From Marivirga tractuosa DSM 4126 (GTDB lineage Bacteria; Bacteroidota; Bacteroidia; Cytophagales; Cyclobacteriaceae), in the NCBI RefSeq assembly GCF_000183425.1, contig NC_014759.1, positions 4,331,001 to 4,395,000 of the forward strand: a stretch of 64,000 bases of DNA. The letters run 5' to 3'. Position 1 is the stretch's first letter. Each line of letters starts with the position of its first letter. Below the pieces are notes generated by a model. That model saw only the letters and a list, made by a program, of their open reading frames with translations. It was not told the DNA's origin and did no database searches. This document shows positions 1-8,210 of this stretch, in pieces. Both the position numbers and the translations under genes were made by a program.

Positions 1-19
1 TTACCGCATTAATATTTTG

Positions 20-106
20 ATGCTTTTAAGTTAAGACATATATCCTTCTCCCCTTAGGAGAAGGATAAAAGGATGAGGCGAAATAAAAAGCTTAACTTAA
101 AAGCAT
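20..106. repeat. Nested palindromic intergenic element
   Basis: The outer arms are a perfect 16-bp inverted repeat (20-35 against 91-106). Inside lies a second perfect hairpin with 10-bp arms (42-51 and 57-66) and a 5-base loop. The two nested stems suggest a REP/MITE-like unit or an RNA that folds strongly. It sits directly upstream of the first gene with no T-run behind it, so a simple terminator is less likely. Confidence 0.6.
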
Positions 107-154
107 TAGGTCTTCTTTATTAAGCTGACCTTTATTTAACTTAATTCTACGGAA

Positions 155-1189
155 ATGGACTTTTTGAAACTGATCAGAATGACCACGGCAGTTATGTCTA
201 TCATTCTGGCTATTGTTGCTATTCTTTTCGTGGCTTTTATTTTTATAGATGAGGCTCCTCAGTGGTTGGGAATCTCATCTTCAAAAGCTAGTAAAGAATG
301 GAAATTGCCCAATATTGAAACAGATTTGCCTGATGGTAAGCAAGGAAAGCAAGTGAAATTTGGTTATTTATTGGCCACAGAATCTCCAAAGTGGATGGGG
401 CCTCAAGTAATCAATAAGGATGAAAGGCTTTATGCTGGAAATAATTTGACTTGCCAAAATTGTCATTTGGAAGGAGGAACAAAACCTGGTTCAGGTTCAT
501 GGGTAGGAGTGACTAACCGCTTTCCTCAGTTTAGAGGAAGGGAAAATAAGATAGGGTCTATTGAAGAACGCATCAATGGTTGCATGGAACGCAGCATGAA
601 TGGAAAAGCTTTGCCGGAAGATTCTGAGCAAATGGAAGCATTGGTAGCCTATATGGAATGGCTGAGTGAAGATATTCCTGAAGATACAGCTGCTTGGTAC
701 AAAGGTTTTGTAAGTGTAAAAATTCCTTCAGTAAAAGCGGATACCATTTTCGGAAAACAAGTTTACATCAATGAATGTCAGGTTTGCCATGGTGAAGATG
801 GACAAGGAACTAAGTTAGCGGATGAGCGAAAAGGCTACCAATATCCCCCACTTTGGGGAGATGATTCTTTCAATCATGGGGCTGGTATGCACAGGGTTTT
901 AACTGCGGCTCAATTTATCAAAGCCAATATGCCACATCTTGTTGCTACCAAAGAAAACCCAAAATTAACGGATGAAGAAGCTTTTCATGTAGCAGCTTAT
1001 ATCAATAGCTTTAATAGACCTCAAAAACCAGATACGGACAAAGATTTCCCAGACTTGAAATTGAAACCTGTTTCAACTGCCTACGGGCCATGGGACGATC
1101 CATTTCCAGCGGAACAGCATAAATTCGGGCCATTTCAGCCTATAGTACAGTATTACGACAGTCTATATCAAATCAAGAAAACCAAATAA
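155..1189 (+). CDS. Diheme c-type cytochrome, thiosulfate dehydrogenase (TsdA)-like
   Basis: This is a membrane-anchored periplasmic cytochrome of 344 residues. A single hydrophobic helix (about 8-32) would anchor it. Two heme motifs are visible, CQNCH at 100-104 and CQVCH at 208-212. The segment after the first heme (GTKPGSGSWVGV, FPQFRGRENK, INGCMERSMNG) is typical of the TsdA family, in which a cysteine is the distal ligand of one heme; Cys143 is in the right place for this. Family members oxidise thiosulfate to tetrathionate or run the reverse reaction. The substrate here is inferred. The stop codon abuts the ATG of the next gene, so the two are probably translated together. Confidence 0.8.
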   Translation: MDFLKLIRMTTAVMSIILAIVAILFVAFIFIDEAPQWLGISSSKASKEWKLPNIETDLPDGKQGKQVKFGYLLATESPKWMGPQVINKDERLYAGNNLTCQNCHLEGGTKPGSGSWVGVTNRFPQFRGRENKIGSIEERINGCMERSMNGKALPEDSEQMEALVAYMEWLSEDIPEDTAAWYKGFVSVKIPSVKADTIFGKQVYINECQVCHGEDGQGTKLADERKGYQYPPLWGDDSFNHGAGMHRVLTAAQFIKANMPHLVATKENPKLTDEEAFHVAAYINSFNRPQKPDTDKDFPDLKLKPVSTAYGPWDDPFPAEQHKFGPFQPIVQYYDSLYQIKKTK

Positions 1190-2530
1190 ATGAAGTTTAC
1201 TTCTTTACAAATCATATTTTTTTTATTTCCATTTTTTCTATTTGCCCAAAAGGACGATGCTGAAAAGAAAAAAGGGATTCTAAGTGGCCAGTGGCGTAAT
1301 TATTATATGCATTCCTTTAATGAGGGCGATTTGCAAGATTGGTATGCAGTGGCTACAGGACTAAAAATAAAATACACTTACGATTTTAATAAAAATTGGC
1401 AAATTGGAGGAGCGGTTTATAGTAGTTGGAATACGGGTATAAGTAATGTAGAAAAAAATGATCCGACAACTGGTAGGGAGAGTAGATATGTTTCTGGTAA
1501 TTTTAATGTTCAAGATCTTTCTCAACGATTTATAGGGTATCCAGGCGAACTCTATGTTCAATATAAAAATGGTGATCATCAAGTGAAAGTGGGGCGTCAA
1601 GGCTTCTTTTCTCCTTTTATGAACGGGCAAGATGGTAGGATGATTCCAACGCTTTTTGAAGGTGCTTTTTATAAGTATGAAGAAAAAGATCAGTTAAAGT
1701 TACAATTGGGAGCCATAAACAGAATTGCCCCCAGAAGTTATAATGGCTTTGAAAATATTGGGCAGACTTTGGGCATTTATCCTGTAGGAAGAAATATAGA
1801 CGGGCAAGGTAGCGAATACAGAGAAAACTCCCAATCGGATTATGTTGCACTACTGAATACTGATTACCGATTCAAAGATTTAAAGATTGAACTTTGGGAT
1901 TATTATGTGGATAATATTTTTAATGTATTGTATATAAAGCCAACTTATGATATCAAAAACTATGGTTTATCCGTAGCTTTTGAATGGCTTTTGCAAAATA
2001 GAGTAGGAGATGGTGGAAATGCCGACCCAGCTTTACAATATGTTCAAAGTAAAAAAGCACAAATTTTTGGAGCTCAAATTTCACATTCTATTCCAAATGG
2101 TAAAATCAGTTTGGGGTATGATCATATAACCGGAGAAGGAAGGTTTTTATTTCCAAGAGAGTGGGGGAGAGAGTTTTTATTCAGCTTTCAGAAAAGGGAA
2201 AGAAGCGAAGGATTTGGAGATAATCATGCAGTAGTGATGTACTACCATCAAAATCTCAAATTTTCAGATCAGAAATTAAAGTCCATTCTTAGTGTTGGAC
2301 ATCAATGGCGACCTTCAGTTACCGAACCTACACTAAACAAATATGCTATTCCCAATTATATGCATATCAACTTAGATTTATTTTATGAAAATGCTAAATG
2401 GAAAGGCTTTAAACCTGAGCTACTATTGACTTATAAACGAGGAACAGGAGATTTCCCAGAAAATCCAGTTTTCATTTTGAATAAAGTCAATCTGTTTTTG
2501 ATTAATGCGATAGTGAATTATGATTTTTAA
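1190..2530 (+). CDS. Outer-membrane beta-barrel protein, porin-like
   Basis: The protein has 446 residues with a signal peptide (hydrophobic 5-18, cleavage likely after FLFAQ). Amphipathic, aromatic-rich strands follow up to a C-terminal strand ending in YDF, the usual end of an outer-membrane barrel. Stretches such as KVGRQGF and the repeated Tyr/Trp girdles recall OprD-like or alginate-type porins, but I cannot assign a substrate. The ATG follows the upstream TAA with no gap, which suggests translational coupling. It may supply a sulfur or organic substrate to the cytochrome. Confidence 0.7.
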   Translation: MKFTSLQIIFFLFPFFLFAQKDDAEKKKGILSGQWRNYYMHSFNEGDLQDWYAVATGLKIKYTYDFNKNWQIGGAVYSSWNTGISNVEKNDPTTGRESRYVSGNFNVQDLSQRFIGYPGELYVQYKNGDHQVKVGRQGFFSPFMNGQDGRMIPTLFEGAFYKYEEKDQLKLQLGAINRIAPRSYNGFENIGQTLGIYPVGRNIDGQGSEYRENSQSDYVALLNTDYRFKDLKIELWDYYVDNIFNVLYIKPTYDIKNYGLSVAFEWLLQNRVGDGGNADPALQYVQSKKAQIFGAQISHSIPNGKISLGYDHITGEGRFLFPREWGREFLFSFQKRERSEGFGDNHAVVMYYHQNLKFSDQKLKSILSVGHQWRPSVTEPTLNKYAIPNYMHINLDLFYENAKWKGFKPELLLTYKRGTGDFPENPVFILNKVNLFLINAIVNYDF

Positions 2531-2915
2531 AGTCTAACCTCAATCTCTAGTCTGCCTAGTGGAAGAATAGTGTTCCTATCGCCATCCTCTGGATGATGAT
2601 GATTACTAGCTCCTCTGGAGCAAATTAATATTTCTCTAGACTAGCAATGAAATAGTAAATAGGGGTTGATGTTTTATCAATTCGATAGCGAATCATAAAA
2701 TGTACAAAAAAAGACTTCCTCTCGGAAGCCTTTTCAAACATGAAACACCTTTTGGTGTGAACCACGGAAACGGTATTTTTACTAATAAATATTGGTCGTA
2801 ACTTAAAGGTTCTAATAATTCCCTAAAACTGTGCTTCTTCTATATACTGGTCGGTGTGCCACCGACCAGGGAAAGCTGCCCCATGGTTGGTGGCACACTA
2901 ACTATTTTAGAGCTA
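2531..2915. other. Intergenic region with small hairpins and a REP-like unit
   Basis: There is no convincing ORF between the convergent barrel and aceA genes. Two small hairpins with TCT loops lie in series (2583-2595 and 2609-2621), followed by a minus-strand terminator (2706-2732), a hairpin with arms ACACC/GGTGT near 2745-2758, and the palindromic unit described separately. Confidence 0.6.
2706..2732 (-). terminator. Probable intrinsic terminator of the aceB-aceA operon
   Basis: Read on the minus strand, a 7-bp stem (one G-U pair) with loop GAGA is followed by seven T residues. It lies about 185 bases after the aceA stop. On the plus strand the same stem has an A-C mismatch, so it is directional. 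Confidence 0.6.
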
Positions 2916-2934
2916 CTAAAACTGTGCCTCTTCT
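2822..2934. repeat. REP-like palindromes between two copies of the aceA 3' end
   Basis: A perfect 10-bp hairpin (2847-2869, arms CTGGTCGGTG and CACCGACCAG, loop TGC) is followed by a second copy of the same motif in inverted orientation near 2884-2899 (14 of 16 bases match). Next to the hairpin, bases 2823-2840 repeat the last codons of aceA including its stop (minus-strand reading GAA GAA GCA CAG TTT TAG). The true copy is at 2916-2933. Insertion of a small palindromic element with duplication of the gene end would explain this. Confidence 0.65.
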
Positions 2935-4190
2935 GTTGAACCTTTCAATGCAGTAGTGGAAGATTTGCCTTGAGTGACAGCATTCTGAACAGCATCAAAA
3001 TAGCCAGTCCCCACAAAAGCTTGATGTTTAACTGCTTTAAAGCCTTGCTCTTGTAAAGCAAATTCTCTTTGCTGTAATTCAGAATACCCGGCCATCCCCT
3101 TATTTTTATAAGCAGTAGCCAATTCGAACATAGCTGTATTTAAGGCATGGAATCCAGCTAATGTGATGAACTGGAATTTGTAGCCCATTTCAGCTAATTT
3201 TTCTCGGTACTCTAACATTTCACTTTCAGTAAGTTTTGCTGCCCAATTGAATGAAGGCGAGCAATTATAAGCCAACATTTTATGTGGATATTTTTCCTTG
3301 ATGGCTTGTGCAAATTCCCTTGCTTCTCCCAAATCAGGATGCGAAGTTTCACACCATACCAAATCAGCATATGGCGCATAGGCAAGTCCTCTATTAATGG
3401 CTTGTTCCAATCCGTTTTTAACGCCAAAGAATCCTTCGTCTGATCTCTCACCTGTTAGAAATTGATGATCTCTTTCATCAACATCTGAGGTTAATAGATT
3501 AGCAGCATCTGCATCCGTTCTTGCAATAATAATAGTTGGAACTCCCATAACATCAGTTGCCAATCTTGCCGAAATCAATTTATTGATGGCTTCTTGAGTT
3601 GGAACTAACACCTTGCCTCCCAAGTGTCCACATTTCTTAGCAGATGATAATTGGTCTTCAAAATGTACTCCAGCTGCTCCAGCTTCTATCATGCCTTTCA
3701 TTAATTCAAAAGCATTCAAATTACCACCAAATCCAGCTTCAGCATCTGCCACTATAGGTGCCATCCAATGAATATCACCTTCTCCGCTAACCGACTGAAT
3801 TTGATCAGCTCTCAAAAGTGCGTTGTTAATTCGTTTCACTACATTAGGAACACTATCTGCAGGATACAAACTCTGGTCAGGATACATTTGTCCTGCAAGG
3901 TTAGCATCTGCTGCAACTTGCCATCCGCTTAAGTAAATGGCTTTTAATCCGGCCTGAACTTCTTGTATGGCTTGGTTTCCAGTCAAGGCTCCTAAGCCAG
4001 ATACGAATTCTTCTGTTTTTAGCAAATCCCATAATCTTTCAGCGCCTAATCGGGCTAAGCTGTGGTCAATTTTTACGGTTCCTGCTAATTTAACTACTTC
4101 TTCAGCAGTATAAGTTCGTTCTACGTCTTTCCATCTTGGGTTAGTGTCCCAATCTGATATTAATTGATTGATTTTTTCTTGCTTGTTCAT
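2916..4190 (-). CDS. aceA: Isocitrate lyase
   Basis: The enzyme cleaves isocitrate to glyoxylate and succinate, the first step of the cytoplasmic glyoxylate shunt. The 424-residue length suits the bacterial family. The signature KKCGHL is at residues 185-190 with catalytic Cys187, and the substrate and metal segments [15 protein letters not shown] and GVHFEDQ are intact. It lies 34 bases downstream of aceB in the same direction, so the two are surely one operon. This allows growth on acetate and fatty acids. A short copy of its 3' end lies just downstream. Confidence 0.97.
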   Translation of the reverse strand: MNKQEKINQLISDWDTNPRWKDVERTYTAEEVVKLAGTVKIDHSLARLGAERLWDLLKTEEFVSGLGALTGNQAIQEVQAGLKAIYLSGWQVAADANLAGQMYPDQSLYPADSVPNVVKRINNALLRADQIQSVSGEGDIHWMAPIVADAEAGFGGNLNAFELMKGMIEAGAAGVHFEDQLSSAKKCGHLGGKVLVPTQEAINKLISARLATDVMGVPTIIIARTDADAANLLTSDVDERDHQFLTGERSDEGFFGVKNGLEQAINRGLAYAPYADLVWCETSHPDLGEAREFAQAIKEKYPHKMLAYNCSPSFNWAAKLTESEMLEYREKLAEMGYKFQFITLAGFHALNTAMFELATAYKNKGMAGYSELQQREFALQEQGFKAVKHQAFVGTGYFDAVQNAVTQGKSSTTALKGSTEEAQF

Positions 4191-4224
4191 GTCGTTTATA
4201 TTTATAGTATGATTTAAAATTGAT

Positions 4225-5817
4225 TTATAAATGTGGGTATGCTTTTAATGTCAGGAAGTCTTCAAAATCCTCGCTCTTCACCAGGTTTTTCAAAAGATCT
4301 CTGGCAATTGCCAACTTGCCTGTTTCTACTCTTTCCTGACCTAGCATTTCTTTTACTTTTTCAGTCTCCTCTTCCAAAAGCACACAGAAAAGTGCTCTAT
4401 TAAATATCTTCCCATTTTTGAAGGATACTTGGTGATGAAACCATTGCCATAATTGAGCTCTACTGATTTCAGCTGTTGCAGCATCTTCCATTAAATTGTA
4501 GAGAGCTGCTGCTCCAGTTCCTTGCAGCCAAGATTCGATGTATAAAAGTGCCACATTGATGTTCATGCGAACTCCTTTTTCAGTTACTTCTCCATACATC
4601 ACATTAGGACTTGTTAAAGCAGATGGAGTGGTGTTGAATTCATCTCTTAGTACATGTTTTTGATGAGGTTTATCTCCAATGATTTGATCAAAAACAGCTT
4701 CAACTGCAGGGATTAAGGCAGGGTGAGCTACCCAGCTGCCGTCATATCCTGCCAAAGCTTCCTCCGTTTTGTCATTTCTTACTTTGTCGAATATTTTCTC
4801 GTTCTGCTCTTTATCTTTAGTCGGAATGAAAGCAGACATACCGCCAATGGCATGAGCACCTCGTTTATGGCAAGTTTTAACCAACAGATTCGCATATGCT
4901 TTCATGAATGGCACTTGCATGGTTACTTGGTTTCTGTCTGGTAGAATGTAATCGGGTCTATCTCTAAATTTCTTGATAAAGCTAAAGATGTAATCCCATC
5001 TGCCTGCATTCAAACCAGCCATATGGTCTCTCAATTCATAAATAATTTCTTCCATTTGGAAAGCAGCTGTGATTGTTTCTACTAAAACCGTTGCTTTTAT
5101 AGTGCCAACTGGAATCCCTAGTTCATTTTGGGCAAATATGAACACTTCATTCCATAGTCTGGCCTCACATCGGTGTTCTAATTTTGGTAAGTAAAAGTAT
5201 GGACCACTTCCATTTCTAATCAATTCGTGTGCATTGTGAAAAAAGTATAAGCCGAAGTCGAAGAGTGAAGCAGAAATTTGTTCCCCATTAACCAAGAAGT
5301 TTTTCTCTGATAAATGCCAGCCTCTGGGTCTCACTTTTAGAACAGCGGTTTTATCTTTTAACTTGTAGGTTTTACCATTTTCTGCGGTAAAGTCAATTTG
5401 TTTTCTGATTGCATCATATACGTTTTGCTGTCCATCTGTGATGTTTTTCCAAGAAGGACTTGTAGCATCTTCAAAGTCAGCCATAAAAACCTTTGCACCT
5501 GAGTTTAGTGCATTGATGATCATTTTCCGATCTACAGGACCAGTAATTTCTACTTTCCTATTCTGTAGGTCTTTTGGCAAGGGAGCAATTCTCCAATCAG
5601 GATTATTTCTAATGTCTTCTGTAGTTTTAGGGAAATCCAGATCTTTTCCATGTCTAATTTGATCAGTGACTTGCTCTCTTCTACCTAAGAGCTCCAATCT
5701 TCTCTCATTGAACCTTTCGTGCAGTTTATTTAAAAATGAAATAGCTTCATCTGTCAATAAGGTAAAGCGCTCATTTTCCTTTTTAGTATTTCTTAATTGT
5801 GCTGATGTAGTTTCCAT
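4225..5817 (-). CDS. aceB: Malate synthase A
   Basis: It condenses glyoxylate with acetyl-CoA to malate, the second step of the glyoxylate shunt. The 530 residues match the A isoform. Typical segments are visible: [12 protein letters not shown] (acidic active-site loop), [42 protein letters not shown] and [11 protein letters not shown]. It is the first gene of the operon. The promoter lies only about 30 bases upstream and carries two palindromes likely bound by the divergent ScfR-like regulator. Confidence 0.97.
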   Translation of the reverse strand: METTSAQLRNTKKENERFTLLTDEAISFLNKLHERFNERRLELLGRREQVTDQIRHGKDLDFPKTTEDIRNNPDWRIAPLPKDLQNRKVEITGPVDRKMIINALNSGAKVFMADFEDATSPSWKNITDGQQNVYDAIRKQIDFTAENGKTYKLKDKTAVLKVRPRGWHLSEKNFLVNGEQISASLFDFGLYFFHNAHELIRNGSGPYFYLPKLEHRCEARLWNEVFIFAQNELGIPVGTIKATVLVETITAAFQMEEIIYELRDHMAGLNAGRWDYIFSFIKKFRDRPDYILPDRNQVTMQVPFMKAYANLLVKTCHKRGAHAIGGMSAFIPTKDKEQNEKIFDKVRNDKTEEALAGYDGSWVAHPALIPAVEAVFDQIIGDKPHQKHVLRDEFNTTPSALTSPNVMYGEVTEKGVRMNINVALLYIESWLQGTGAAALYNLMEDAATAEISRAQLWQWFHHQVSFKNGKIFNRALFCVLLEEETEKVKEMLGQERVETGKLAIARDLLKNLVKSEDFEDFLTLKAYPHL

Positions 5818-5849
5818 TTGATTATCAGTTTTTTGTGTGATCGATGTTT

Positions 5850-5880
5850 CAAATGTAGGTCATCGAAAAATAAATAACAA
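5850..5880 (-). promoter_or_regulatory. Promoter of aceB-aceA
   Basis: Read on the minus strand, TTG (5878-5880) is followed after 20 bases by TACATTTG (5850-5857), close to the Bacteroidota consensus TTTG-N19/21-TAnnTTTG. Transcription would start near 5845, about 28 bases before the aceB ATG. Confidence 0.7.
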
Positions 5881-5922
5881 GCGAATATTCGCTATTGGAT
5901 TTTATTCGCTATATTAGCGAAT
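5881..5922. promoter_or_regulatory. Tandem palindromic operators upstream of aceB
   Basis: There are two palindromes built on the same half-site. The first is the perfect GCGAATATTCGC at 5881-5892. The second is ATTCGC at 5904-5909 paired with GCGAAT at 5917-5922 across 7 bases. The first directly abuts the -33 element, a position typical of activator binding. The likely ligand is the regulator encoded divergently at 6293, since RamB, a relative, controls the same genes in corynebacteria. The binding itself is inferred. Confidence 0.65.
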
Positions 5923-6292
5923 GCTATTAAAAGAAGCAGAGAATAAATAGGGCTACGAAAAAAAAATGAAAAAACTTTCTTCGCTTTTTAGGAGAATGAT
6001 TTAAATGCGAATTTTTTGCTTTTTTATCTAAAAACTTAATAATTCTGTTACGATTTAGCATTAGATATGCTCGGAGGATGGGCATTATTTATTTTAGAGA
6101 TTTTGTTTTCAAAAGGAGGATTAGAAATAAAAATGTTTGAGACCTCCCTGGGGGAGGTTGAGCTTTTTTTTGTTTCCCTCCTGTGAAATCAAAATCACGT
6201 TAAGAAATAAATACAGCCCTAGATTTTTGTTTACTTTTTATCAATGAAAAAGTAAAAGCCTACCCGGCTTGAGGGTATTAAAACAACTAACA
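5923..6292. other. Long leader region with an orphan intrinsic terminator
   Basis: No plausible protein gene is visible in this 370-base stretch, only ORFs of 8-12 codons. Half-sites TTCGC (5980-5984) and GCGAA (6007-6011) resemble the aceB operators. The terminator inside implies that some RNA on the plus strand ends here. Confidence 0.5.
6142..6171 (+). terminator. Intrinsic terminator without an upstream gene
   Basis: A perfect 7-bp stem ACCTCCC/GGGAGGT (6142-6158, loop TGG) is followed by a run of eight T residues (6164-6171). No gene on this strand ends nearby, so it may end a small RNA or act as an attenuator for the downstream regulator. Confidence 0.6.
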
Positions 6293-7777
6293 ATGGCTAT
6301 ATCCCAAGAAAATGTAAAATTGATATTTGGTTTGAAAGTGCGGCAATTACGTCTGGAAAAAGGCTTGTCTTTTGCGCAATTATCAAAGCAAACAGGCTTG
6401 TCCGCATCTTACTTAAACGAAATAGAAAAAGGTAAAAAGTATCCTAAAATTGAGAAGATCAACAAGCTTTCAGAAACACTTGAAGTCAGTTTTGATGATT
6501 TGGTTTCTTTACAACTTAGTAAAAAATTAGCTCCATTAGGGGAATTATTGCAATCCAACCTATTCAAAGAACTGCCTTTAGAGCTTTTCGGTATTGAGCC
6601 AGCTCATCTATTAGATTTGTTAAGTAATGCACCTGCAAAATTAGGTGCATTTTTAAGTACACTAATAGAAATTAGTAGAAATTATGGCTTAAGAGTAGAG
6701 AGTTTATATCTGAATATGTTACGTTCATTCCAGGAAATGCATGATAACTATTTTGAAAGCATAGAGGAGGAAGTTGAAGGATTTAGAACTCTGTTTTTTA
6801 AAAAAGCTTCCTTTCCTTATAGTTTTCAGCAATTAGAAGAGATACTCAAATCTGAATATGATTATCAAGTGTTGCCAAAAGGATTAGAGCATCAGCAAGA
6901 ACTTAAACCTTTGCGATCAATGACAGTTCCTGGTGAAAATCCACGATTGTTGATGAACCCTAAATTAACGGAATCGCAGCAGCTCTTTACAATGGCAAAA
7001 GAATTGGGGTATCATACTTTAGAATTGAATCCGCGCCCCTTAACTTCCAGTTGGATTTCGGTCAATTCTTTTGAAGAGGTATTGAACAATTACAAAGCCT
7101 CCTACTTTGCTTGCGCGTTGGCATTACCTGAAAAAGCAATCGTGGAAGATTTAAGGAAGTTCCTTTCAGAGCAACAATTCAATTCAGACCTACTTCTCAA
7201 TATTTTGGAAACTTACCAATGTACCCCTGAAATGTTGATGCACAGAATGACAAACCTGTTGCCCAAGGTATTTGGGATTAAAGAGCTCTTCTTTCTAAGA
7301 TTTAGTACATCAAACGAAGAAACTTTTAAACTAACAAAGGAAATGCATCTTTCAGGTTTGCATAATCCTCATGGAACGGCTTTAGATCAGCACTACTGCA
7401 GAAGATGGGCATCCATTGAAATCCTCAAGGAATTACGAAATCAAGAAGGAGAAGATGATAACTTTAAATGCAAAGTTCAAAGGAGTCAATATGTAAATTC
7501 TGAAAATGAATATTTAATTATCAGCCTAGCTAAGCCGAGTAATAAAAATATTGGTCAAAATAGCAGTGTATCTATTGGTTTATTAATTACACCTGCCATG
7601 AAACGAAAAGTGAAATTTCATAATGATTCGGTTATTCCTATTAGGATTGTGAATGAAACTTGCGAAACTTGTCCACTTTATGATTGCCAAGAAAGAGCTG
7701 CCCCTGCACATGTTTATGAAGAAACCCAACAATTGAATGCTATGAAGAAGGCGGTGGAATTATTAACTAGGCAATAA
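6293..7777 (+). CDS. ScfR/RamB-like XRE-family regulator of short-chain acyl metabolism
   Basis: An N-terminal helix-turn-helix (about residues 8-62, LRLEKGLSFAQLSKQTGLSASYLNEIEKG) is followed by an IrrE/DUF955-like middle region and a C-terminal DUF2083-type domain. The end carries the family pattern CETCPLYDCQERAAP, four cysteines that may bind metal. Relatives (RamB, ScfR group) sense acyl-CoA status and control the glyoxylate or methylcitrate pathways. Divergence from aceB-aceA strongly supports such a role here. I chose the ATG at 6293; an in-frame TTG at 6269 adds eight residues that look unrelated to the family. Confidence 0.85.
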   Translation: MAISQENVKLIFGLKVRQLRLEKGLSFAQLSKQTGLSASYLNEIEKGKKYPKIEKINKLSETLEVSFDDLVSLQLSKKLAPLGELLQSNLFKELPLELFGIEPAHLLDLLSNAPAKLGAFLSTLIEISRNYGLRVESLYLNMLRSFQEMHDNYFESIEEEVEGFRTLFFKKASFPYSFQQLEEILKSEYDYQVLPKGLEHQQELKPLRSMTVPGENPRLLMNPKLTESQQLFTMAKELGYHTLELNPRPLTSSWISVNSFEEVLNNYKASYFACALALPEKAIVEDLRKFLSEQQFNSDLLLNILETYQCTPEMLMHRMTNLLPKVFGIKELFFLRFSTSNEETFKLTKEMHLSGLHNPHGTALDQHYCRRWASIEILKELRNQEGEDDNFKCKVQRSQYVNSENEYLIISLAKPSNKNIGQNSSVSIGLLITPAMKRKVKFHNDSVIPIRIVNETCETCPLYDCQERAAPAHVYEETQQLNAMKKAVELLTRQ

Positions 7778-7785
7778 TTTGAGCG

Positions 7786-7814
7786 CTTTTCCAAAGTTTC
7801 AAACTTTGGAAAAG
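7786..7814. repeat. Perfect 14-bp stem-loop after the regulator
   Basis: Arms 7786-7799 (CTTTTCCAAAGTTT) and 7801-7814 are exact reverse complements with a single C between them. No T-run follows. It could serve as a processing or stop signal for the regulator transcript or be a dispersed repeat. Confidence 0.6.
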
Positions 7815-7901
7815 TTAGCTTCAATTCTTTCTGTAACAAAGTTACATCTTGAGGTCTATTTTTGATTAAGGTTATTGGTAAAAACCACTAGAAGAAAAGT
7901 T

Positions 7902-8111
7902 ATGAAAGCCAATATGGGAGCAGCTGATAAAACCGTGAGGATTGTATTAGCTATTGCAGTAGGAGGTTTGTATTTCTTTGGAGTTATATCTGGAACTATA
8001 GCCATCATCCTAGGAATCCTAGCTATAATAATTGTGGCAAGCAGTTTTATTAGTTTTTGCCTGCTTTATTATCCATTTGGGATATCTACAAGGAGAAAAG
8101 CAGCAAAATAG
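7902..8111 (+). CDS. DUF2892 (YgaP-like) small inner-membrane protein
   Basis: This protein of 69 residues starts MKANMGAADKTVRI, the standard opening of the DUF2892 family. Two hydrophobic helices follow (about 15-31 and 35-60). The family is often fused to or placed beside rhodanese or cytochrome modules, and its biochemical role is unknown. The ATG at 7902 is preferred to an upstream TTG at 7875 because the family begins there. Confidence 0.75.
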   Translation: MKANMGAADKTVRIVLAIAVGGLYFFGVISGTIAIILGILAIIIVASSFISFCLLYYPFGISTRRKAAK

Positions 8112-8125
8112 TAAGCTTTGTAAAT

Positions 8126-8151
8126 AAAAAAGGCGACTCATAAGAGTCGCC
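8126..8151 (-). terminator. Intrinsic terminator of the surface lipoprotein gene
   Basis: A perfect 8-bp stem GGCGACTC/GAGTCGCC (8132-8151) with loop TTAT on the minus strand is followed there by six T residues. It lies 60 bases after the stop of the gene ending at 8211. Confidence 0.85.
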
Positions 8152-8210
8152 CTAAACCATTAAACTACTACGAAAAATGGTTTGTTATTCTAAACAAACT
8201 AGAATTGTTT

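Noticed and set aside
1361-1850. Minus-strand frames inside the barrel gene
   Set aside because: Shadows of the real plus-strand gene with no start signals or family match.
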